NCBI RefSeq assembly: GCF_013085545.1
Contig: NZ_CP039543.1
Coordinates: 1,240,001-1,304,000 of the forward strand
Origin: Oceanidesulfovibrio marinus
GTDB lineage: Bacteria; Desulfobacterota; Desulfovibrionia; Desulfovibrionales; Desulfovibrionaceae
Direction of reading: 5' to 3'
DNA length: 64,000 nucleotides
How positions within the stretch are numbered: the first letter of the stretch is position 1; each line of letters opens with the position of its first letter. This document shows positions 58,348 to 64,000 of the stretch, piece by piece. Both the position numbers and the translations under genes were made by a program. The notes beneath the pieces are model-generated. The model saw only the letters and a list, made by a program, of their open reading frames with translations, was not told the origin of the DNA and ran no database searches.

Positions 58348-59700
58348 ATGAGCAATAGCCGTGTAAAACGCGCTCTGGACGTGGAAACCGGGGTCGCCAC
58401 ACTCGGTAAGGCCAAGATCCCTTCGAAGCTCTCCGTCTGCCACTTCACCGACGACGACGCCAAGGTTCTCATCCAGGTGACTGAAGAGCAGGTGCGCGAC
58501 TTGGGCGACGAGCCGTTATATCAAGACTTCGAGCTCGCCGGCCCACGCCATCACCTGTACTTCGACCCAACCAAGACCAAGTGCGCCATCGTCACATGCG
58601 GCGGCCTCTGCCCGGGTGTCAATGACGTCATCCGCGCCATCGTTATGGAGGCGCATCACAGCTACAACGTCGCCTCCGTGTTGGGCATCCGCTTTGGCCT
58701 GGAGGGCTTCATTCCCAGCTACGGCCACGATGTCGTGGAGCTCACGCCGCAGCACGTGGCCAGCAGCCACCAGTTCGGCGGCACCATCCTCGGCTCCTCC
58801 CGCGGCCCCCAGCCTGCCGAGGACATCGTGGACGCCCTGGAGCGCATGAACGTCAATTGCCTCTTCCTTATCGGCGGCGACGGCACCATGCGTGCGGCCG
58901 GGAAAATCGCCGACGAGATTGCCTCGCGCAAGCTCAAGATCGCCATTATCGGCATCCCCAAGACCATTGACAACGACATCAACTTCATCACCAAGTCATT
59001 CGGCTTCGACACGGCCGTGGAAAAGGCCACCGAGGCTATCCAATGCGCGCATACCGAAGCCATCTGCGCCGTCAACGGCATCGGCATGGTCAAGCTGATG
59101 GGCCGCGAGTCTGGCTTTATCGCCGCCCAGGCCACCCTGGCCCTCAAAGAGGTCAACTTCGTGCTCGTGCCCGAGACCCCCTTTGAACTGGACGGCAAGG
59201 ACGGCATACTCAACGAGCTGGAAGCCCGTCTTGCAGCGCGCAAGCACGCGGTCATCGTCGTGGCCGAAGGCGCTGGCCAGCATCTTCTCGAAATCAGCGG
59301 CGATACGGACGCTTCGGGCAACCCGGTGCTGGGCGACATCTCCTCCCTGCTCATCAGCCGCATTAAGAAGCACTTCGCGGGCAAGAACATACCCATCACG
59401 CTGAAGTTCATCGACCCGAGCTACATCATCCGCTCGGTGCCGGCCAACGCCAACGACCGCGTCTACTGCGGCTTCCTGGGCCAGCACGCGGTCCACGCAG
59501 CCATGGCCGGCAAGACAGGCATGGTCATCTCCAAACTGCAGGACCGCTACGTGTACCTGCCGCTTCCGCTGGTCACCAAGGACCGCCGCAAGCTGAACAT
59601 CAACTCGGATTACTGGCGCGCCGTCATGGAATCCACAGGCCAGAACCCCATCCCCGGCATCTTCGGCCCGGGCACCTACTGCCCCACGCCCGAAGACTAG
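58348..59700 (+). CDS. 6-phosphofructokinase, ATP-type, plant/trypanosome group
   Basis: 450 aa, longer than the E. coli enzyme (320). The catalytic motif is PKTIDNDI (near 205) and the phosphate-donor site is IGGDGTMRAAG (near 176). GGDG (not GGDD) points to ATP as donor, while the Lys in PKTIDND is the form seen in PPi-dependent and in plant/trypanosomal ATP enzymes. GRESGFIAAQA and the CGGLCPGVNDVIRAIV N-terminal signature confirm the family. It phosphorylates fructose-6-phosphate. The ATG at 58348 has AAAGGA upstream. Confidence 0.9.
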   Translation: MSNSRVKRALDVETGVATLGKAKIPSKLSVCHFTDDDAKVLIQVTEEQVRDLGDEPLYQDFELAGPRHHLYFDPTKTKCAIVTCGGLCPGVNDVIRAIVMEAHHSYNVASVLGIRFGLEGFIPSYGHDVVELTPQHVASSHQFGGTILGSSRGPQPAEDIVDALERMNVNCLFLIGGDGTMRAAGKIADEIASRKLKIAIIGIPKTIDNDINFITKSFGFDTAVEKATEAIQCAHTEAICAVNGIGMVKLMGRESGFIAAQATLALKEVNFVLVPETPFELDGKDGILNELEARLAARKHAVIVVAEGAGQHLLEISGDTDASGNPVLGDISSLLISRIKKHFAGKNIPITLKFIDPSYIIRSVPANANDRVYCGFLGQHAVHAAMAGKTGMVISKLQDRYVYLPLPLVTKDRRKLNINSDYWRAVMESTGQNPIPGIFGPGTYCPTPED

Positions 59701-59721
59701 CCGCCCACAGCACGCATCAAG

Positions 59722-59756
59722 AAGCGCTCTTTTCATGCGGAGGGAGCGCTTTTTTT
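59722..59756 (+). terminator. Rho-independent terminator after phosphofructokinase gene
   Basis: AAGCGCTC, a 14-base loop, then GAGCGCTT ending in a run of seven T. Confidence 0.85.
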
Positions 59757-59893
59757 GCGTCGGCAGTCCGCCGTGAACGCTCATTGCGCGCAGTCCACCG
59801 CCGCATCCCGCCAGCTCCGGCCTCCCACGGTCCTGGTGCACGAATTCCGGCTGTGGTATCACCGCCAAAACCGGAGCACCCCGAGAAACGCCA

Positions 59894-62800
59894 ATGTTTT
59901 CCATACGCAAGGCATCCGCAGGCAGCGGCAAGACCTACGCCCTCACGGCCCAGTTCCTCCAATTGCTGGAGCGCGCCAGCAGCGCCCACGCCCCGGCTTC
60001 CTGCGGCGGCGCCACAGCCGGCTACGGCTGGAGCGAGATCGTGGCCGCCACCTTTACCCACGCCGCGGCCCAGGAGATGAAGCACCGCGTCCTCAGCTCG
60101 CTGAAGGAACGCGCCCTGGACCTGGAAAAAAGCCGCGCGAGCCACCACCCGGCCGCGCAGTTCAGTCCCCAGGCCGCCGCGGACCGCCTCGCCGTCATCC
60201 TCCGCGAGCTGGGCCTGCTCAACATCCGCACCATCGACAGCCTGCTTTTCACCCTGCTGCGGCTCTCGGCCCTGGAGCTGGGCCTGCCACCAGGATTCGA
60301 ACCCGTCTTCGACCCGGCCGAGCTCTTCGAGCCGCTCTACGACGCTATCGTCACCCGCGCCCAGAACGGCGACCCAGGTGCCGAGGAGCTCATCGCCGCA
60401 GCGTGCCGCGGCGTGCTCAGCTACGACGACCCCGGCGGCTTCATGCCCAGCGCCAAGCTCCAGGACCGCCTGCTGGGCGTGTTCGGCTTCCGCGCCGGGG
60501 AGTCCGAGCCCTTTGCCGTGGACACCCAGGCGCTGCAGGCATTCCTGGAACGCGAGCACGCCGCCTATGTGGATGCCTGCGGACAGTTGGCCGACGCCAT
60601 CGAGGAGCTGGGGCTGAAATGCCACAGTAACTTTCTCAAGTTTCTCGACCACCAGCGGAGCATCGAGCTACCGGAAGAACCCAAGACCACGGCGTATCTG
60701 GAAAAATCCTGCCTGGATGAGGTGCTGAACAAGGCGTCCAAGGGCAAGGCCACGCCAGAGACCGAGGCGGTATACGCCGAGATCGCCCTGCGCAACCAGC
60801 GACTGCGCGACTGCATGACCGCGATTCTGAGCTGCATGGCCCACGCGCCGCTGGCCATGCTGGCCGAGGAGATCGTCCGCTCCCTGGACGAGGTCCAGCG
60901 CCAGCGCGGTTTGCTCCTGGCCGACCGCGGTCCGGCCCTGGTTCGCGCCCTGCTGGAGGAGACAGGCGGCATTGCCGAGGCGTACTGCCGTCTCGGGCTG
61001 CGGCTGCGCCACCTGCTCATCGATGAGTTCCAGGACACCAGCCGCGCGCAGTGGGCTGCCCTGGCCCCGCTGGTTTCCGAGTCCTTGTCCACGGGCGGCG
61101 AGTTTCTCTACGTAGGCGACGTCAAGCAGGCCATCTACGGCTGGCGCGGCGGGGATGCGCGGCTCTTCGACGAGGTCGTGCACGATCCGCAGATCGCGCC
61201 CTTTGCCGGCGAGGTCCGCTACGATCCCCTGCCGTGCAACTGGCGCAGCTCGGCCGACGTGGTGCGGTTCAACAACGAGTTCTTCACCCGCCTGGGCCAG
61301 CCGGACACGGCAAAACGCGTTGCCGAGGCCATGCTGCCCAAGGCGGACGAGCCCCTGCGCGAGGAGTTCGCGGCCGGCGTGGCTCGCACCTTCCACGACG
61401 CGGCGCAACAAATTCCCGACTCGCGCGCCGAATCGCACGGCCTGGTGCGGCTCTACCGTCTGCCTGGCGCAAAGGTCGCCGAGTATCAGGAAGCGGTAAA
61501 GGAGCGGCTCCACGACCTGCTCTTCAACGAGTTCCTGCCCGTGCGCCGGCCCGGCGAGGTCGCCGTGCTGGTGCGCAAGAACGAGCAGGCCCGCATCGTG
61601 GCCTCGTGGTGCATCGAGTGGGGACTGCCCGTGGTCACGGAGTCCAGCCTGCGCATCGCCGAGCACCCGGTCATTCGCCAACTCGCGTCGTTCCTCGCGT
61701 TCATAGACTACCCCCTCGACGACCTCGCCTTTTGGGAGGTGGCCACGGCCGAGTGGCTCTGGGAAAATCATGAGGACGCGACAGCGCTCCACTCTTGGAT
61801 CGCGGCCAAACGCCGGCCCGGCAACCGCGGCGAACCGCTCCATCGCGCATTCGCCCGCGACTTCCCCCATATCCACGCCGCATACTTCCAGCCGTTTCTT
61901 TCCCAGGCGGGGCTGATGAGCCCGTACGACATCCTGCGCGAAGCAGTGGCCCGCTTCGGCCTGCTGGAAAAGCTGCCCCAGGACGAGCTCTTTTTGCGGC
62001 GCTTTCTGGAGATCGCCCACGCCGCGGACGAGCAGGGCCGCCACTCCATCTCCACCTTCCTGGAGCACTGGCGCAGCCAGGGCCTGGAGGAAAAGGCCCC
62101 CCTGCCCGAGTCCATGGACGCGGTGCACGTGACCACGATCCACAAATCCAAGGGCCTGGAGTATCCCGTGGTCGTTGTCCCATTCCACGACTTCAGCGCC
62201 ATGTCGCGCGGCGGCCTGACCCTCTGGCAACCGCCGGACGCGGACCCGGCTGAGGCCCCGGCCTATCTGGCAACGGAACAGGCCGCGGCAGGACCGGAGC
62301 GGGAGTCCCGCCTGGCCGCCACCCTGGCCGAGCAGCTGCACCTGTTGTACGTGGCCTGGACCCGGCCAGTGGAGGAGCTGCACGCCTTCTTCTCCCTGGA
62401 CCTGCGCGCCACCGGCAACAAGCAGCTTCTCGACGGCCTCGGCGTAATGCTGGAGCCGTACGAGCTGCTCGCCCCCGGCGACGTCTGGGAAACCGGCCAG
62501 CGCAGGGACATGCCGCAACGCGAGCCCGAGCCGAAAGCGCCGCCGCTGGAATGCGCGCCCATACCGGTGCCGGACGCCGAAGCCCCCTACCGCCCCATGT
62601 CCTGGCTGCCGGAGCTGAAGATCTACCGCTCCGCCCTGGAGGAGGAACGGTTCGAGGAACGCCGCCGCGGCACGCTGGTCCACCGCTGCCTGGAGCACCT
62701 TGTGCCCAGAAATGTGGACGGTCCGTTTGATGAGGATGTGGAACGAGCCCTGCGCGCCGGCCTGCGCGGGCTGGCCGATCCGCACGACCCGGCCGCATTC

Positions 62801-63133
62801 GCCGTGGACCGCGAAGAAATCGCCGAGGAGATCGCCGCCATGTGCCGCTGGCTCCTGTCCCAGCCGCGCTTTCCCCTGTACCTGCAGAACGGCCGCGCCG
62901 AGGCGCAGATACTGGACGAGACCGGCGGCGTGCACCGACCGGACTTCCTCGTCTCATTGCCCGGCGAAGTTGTCGTGCTCGAGTACAAAACCGGCCATGC
63001 CTCGCCGGACCACGCCACCCAGGCGCGGCGCTATCTGAAGCTTTTGGCCAGGATGGAACCGCCGGAAACAAAGCTCGTCGCGCAGATCGTCTACCTGGAC
63101 CTGCAGCGGGTGGAGGAGGTGCGCCATGGTTGA
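59894..63133 (+). CDS. addA: UvrD/Rep-type helicase-nuclease AddA
   Basis: 1079 aa superfamily 1A helicase. Walker A ASAGSGKT (7-14), Walker B LLIDEFQDTS (near 374), motif III VGDVKQAIYGWRGG, motif V HVTTIHKSKGLEYPVV and motif VI LLYVAWTRPVEEL. A C-terminal PD-(D/E)XK nuclease has RPDFLVSLPGEVVVLEYKTG, with Asp and the ExK pair. It unwinds and resects double-strand breaks with AddB. It starts after a terminator and overlaps addB by 8 bp. Confidence 0.9.
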   Translation: MFSIRKASAGSGKTYALTAQFLQLLERASSAHAPASCGGATAGYGWSEIVAATFTHAAAQEMKHRVLSSLKERALDLEKSRASHHPAAQFSPQAAADRLAVILRELGLLNIRTIDSLLFTLLRLSALELGLPPGFEPVFDPAELFEPLYDAIVTRAQNGDPGAEELIAAACRGVLSYDDPGGFMPSAKLQDRLLGVFGFRAGESEPFAVDTQALQAFLEREHAAYVDACGQLADAIEELGLKCHSNFLKFLDHQRSIELPEEPKTTAYLEKSCLDEVLNKASKGKATPETEAVYAEIALRNQRLRDCMTAILSCMAHAPLAMLAEEIVRSLDEVQRQRGLLLADRGPALVRALLEETGGIAEAYCRLGLRLRHLLIDEFQDTSRAQWAALAPLVSESLSTGGEFLYVGDVKQAIYGWRGGDARLFDEVVHDPQIAPFAGEVRYDPLPCNWRSSADVVRFNNEFFTRLGQPDTAKRVAEAMLPKADEPLREEFAAGVARTFHDAAQQIPDSRAESHGLVRLYRLPGAKVAEYQEAVKERLHDLLFNEFLPVRRPGEVAVLVRKNEQARIVASWCIEWGLPVVTESSLRIAEHPVIRQLASFLAFIDYPLDDLAFWEVATAEWLWENHEDATALHSWIAAKRRPGNRGEPLHRAFARDFPHIHAAYFQPFLSQAGLMSPYDILREAVARFGLLEKLPQDELFLRRFLEIAHAADEQGRHSISTFLEHWRSQGLEEKAPLPESMDAVHVTTIHKSKGLEYPVVVVPFHDFSAMSRGGLTLWQPPDADPAEAPAYLATEQAAAGPERESRLAATLAEQLHLLYVAWTRPVEELHAFFSLDLRATGNKQLLDGLGVMLEPYELLAPGDVWETGQRRDMPQREPEPKAPPLECAPIPVPDAEAPYRPMSWLPELKIYRSALEEERFEERRRGTLVHRCLEHLVPRNVDGPFDEDVERALRAGLRGLADPHDPAAFAVDREEIAEEIAAMCRWLLSQPRFPLYLQNGRAEAQILDETGGVHRPDFLVSLPGEVVVLEYKTGHASPDHATQARRYLKLLARMEPPETKLVAQIVYLDLQRVEEVRHG

Positions 63134-64000
63134 GCGGCGCTTCGACCTCGTCTCCTGGCGCGCGGATCTGGTGGATGCGGTGCGCGACATCCTGCTGGAG
63201 GAGTCCGGCGGCGACCGCGACCTCAGCCGCTTCCTGATCGTGTTCCCGCACAAGCGGCCCGGCCGCTACCTGCGCGACGTCCTGCTCCATGACGACCGGC
63301 TGCCCAAGCCGTGCTTTTTGCCGGAAACCATCTCGGCTGGCGAGCTCATCGCGCGGCTCGGCAACGGCCTGGCGCACGAGAGCCAGCAGGACGCAGTTTC
63401 CGTACCGCCGCTGGACCGCGCCGCCCTGCTGGAAGCCGTTGTCCGGCGGCTGGCCGAAGAAGGCGGCGGCCCACTCGATCCGCTGGCCCGGCTCAGCTCC
63501 GAGGAGTTCTTCCCCTGGGCCATGCGGCTGGCCACACTCATGGAGGAGTTCTACGCGCACGGGCTGGAGCCCGCCGACATCCCCTATCCGGAGGAGGACG
63601 TCGCGCCGTTTGCCGCGGCGTTGCTGGAGCAGCTCGGCGACATCGACCACGCCTACCGCGAAGCCCTGGCCACGGAGGGGCTGACAACGCCTGGCCTGGA
63701 CGCCCGCCGCGTGGGCGAGAACCTGGACGCCGTAGCGGATATGCTGGCCGGCAAGCGGCTCATCGTGGCCGGATTCCCCGGCTTTACCGGCGTTGCGGAG
63801 AACATCTTCCACATGCTCTGGGAGGCCGGCGCGGCGCGCATCATTCTGCATGGCGACCCGCTCCTGGCCGATCGTCTCGGCTCGGCCCACTGGTCGTGCG
63901 GTCCTCTGGCTAGACAGATACGGCAGTGGCGGCCACGGGAGGTCGTGCTGCTCGAAGCGGATGCAACCAGCCCCGAGGACACGGAGCTGGAACTCGTGGA
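63126..64000 (+). CDS. addB: AddB-like nuclease subunit, partial (runs off window)
   Basis: The visible 291 codons begin MVERRFDLVSWRADLVDAVR; the gene continues past base 64000. FLIVFPHKRPGRYLRDVLL and LPETISAGELI are the N-terminal helicase-like features of AddB proteins. LIVAGFPGFTGVAENIFHML matches the later strand. It pairs with AddA, whose stop codon overlaps this start, to form the break-resection enzyme. The C-terminal nuclease and Fe-S motif are not visible. Confidence 0.82.
   Translation, partial: MVERRFDLVSWRADLVDAVRDILLEESGGDRDLSRFLIVFPHKRPGRYLRDVLLHDDRLPKPCFLPETISAGELIARLGNGLAHESQQDAVSVPPLDRAALLEAVVRRLAEEGGGPLDPLARLSSEEFFPWAMRLATLMEEFYAHGLEPADIPYPEEDVAPFAAALLEQLGDIDHAYREALATEGLTTPGLDARRVGENLDAVADMLAGKRLIVAGFPGFTGVAENIFHMLWEAGAARIILHGDPLLADRLGSAHWSCGPLARQIRQWRPREVVLLEADATSPEDTELELV

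Noticed and set aside
60668-62935. 755-codon open frame on the minus strand
   Set aside because: Antisense to addA, which has all helicase motifs in order.

Overview
The window is a high-GC bacterial chromosome segment that fits a sulfate-reducing member of the Desulfovibrionales (Desulfovibrio in the broad sense). Three signs support this. The cytochrome c maturation locus has a CcmE with CxxxY in place of HxxxY and no CcmG or CcmH gene. Several intergenic gaps hold related GC-rich triple-hairpin repeats. The gene families are typical of deltaproteobacteria. The exact genus cannot be read from the sequence. No tRNA, rRNA, CRISPR array, insertion sequence or prophage was found.

Region 1 (1-18818) is an accessory cell-surface cluster. 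A minus-strand block encodes a MacB/FtsX-type ABC permease and ATPase, a TolC-like outer-membrane protein, an HlyD-like adaptor, a large membrane protein and a secreted protein cut by the window edge. Next come a serine-palmitoyltransferase-like alpha-oxoamine synthase, a Wzx-like flippase, two glycosyltransferases, a radical SAM/SPASM protein, a zinc alcohol dehydrogenase, a polysaccharide-deacetylase-like protein, a small protein, a second radical SAM protein and a class V aminotransferase. The inverted repeat TTACC(N)GGTAA/TTACCGTAA stands upstream of three of these transcription units and suggests one shared regulator. The product is unknown; an exported lipid or glycan is inferred.

Region 2 (19040-29330) holds a HAD-phosphoglucomutase/GH65 fusion and a HAD-IIB phosphatase (trehalose-type sugar metabolism), then the peptide importer operon yejABEF. 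Region 3 (29616-35574) has a small periplasmic protein; a LysR regulator divergent from a carboxymuconolactone decarboxylase, beta-propeller and cupin set, with a clear palindromic operator between them; surE; a YhaM-like HD nuclease; and tmk. Region 4 (35783-42663) is central metabolism: pckA, an aldolase-like pseudoenzyme next to gap, a NifS-like cysteine desulfurase and a CNNM/CBS membrane protein.

Region 5 (42748-48507) is the ccmEFABCD operon plus a methionine-rich TPR protein; a repeat element lies between ccmB and ccmC. Region 6 (48661-58111) is livJHMGF with an attenuator-like hairpin after livJ, then guaBA and tatBC. TatC carries a long acidic N-terminal extension or is translated from an internal start. 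Region 7 (58348-64000) has an ATP-type phosphofructokinase and addA-addB, with addB cut by the window end.
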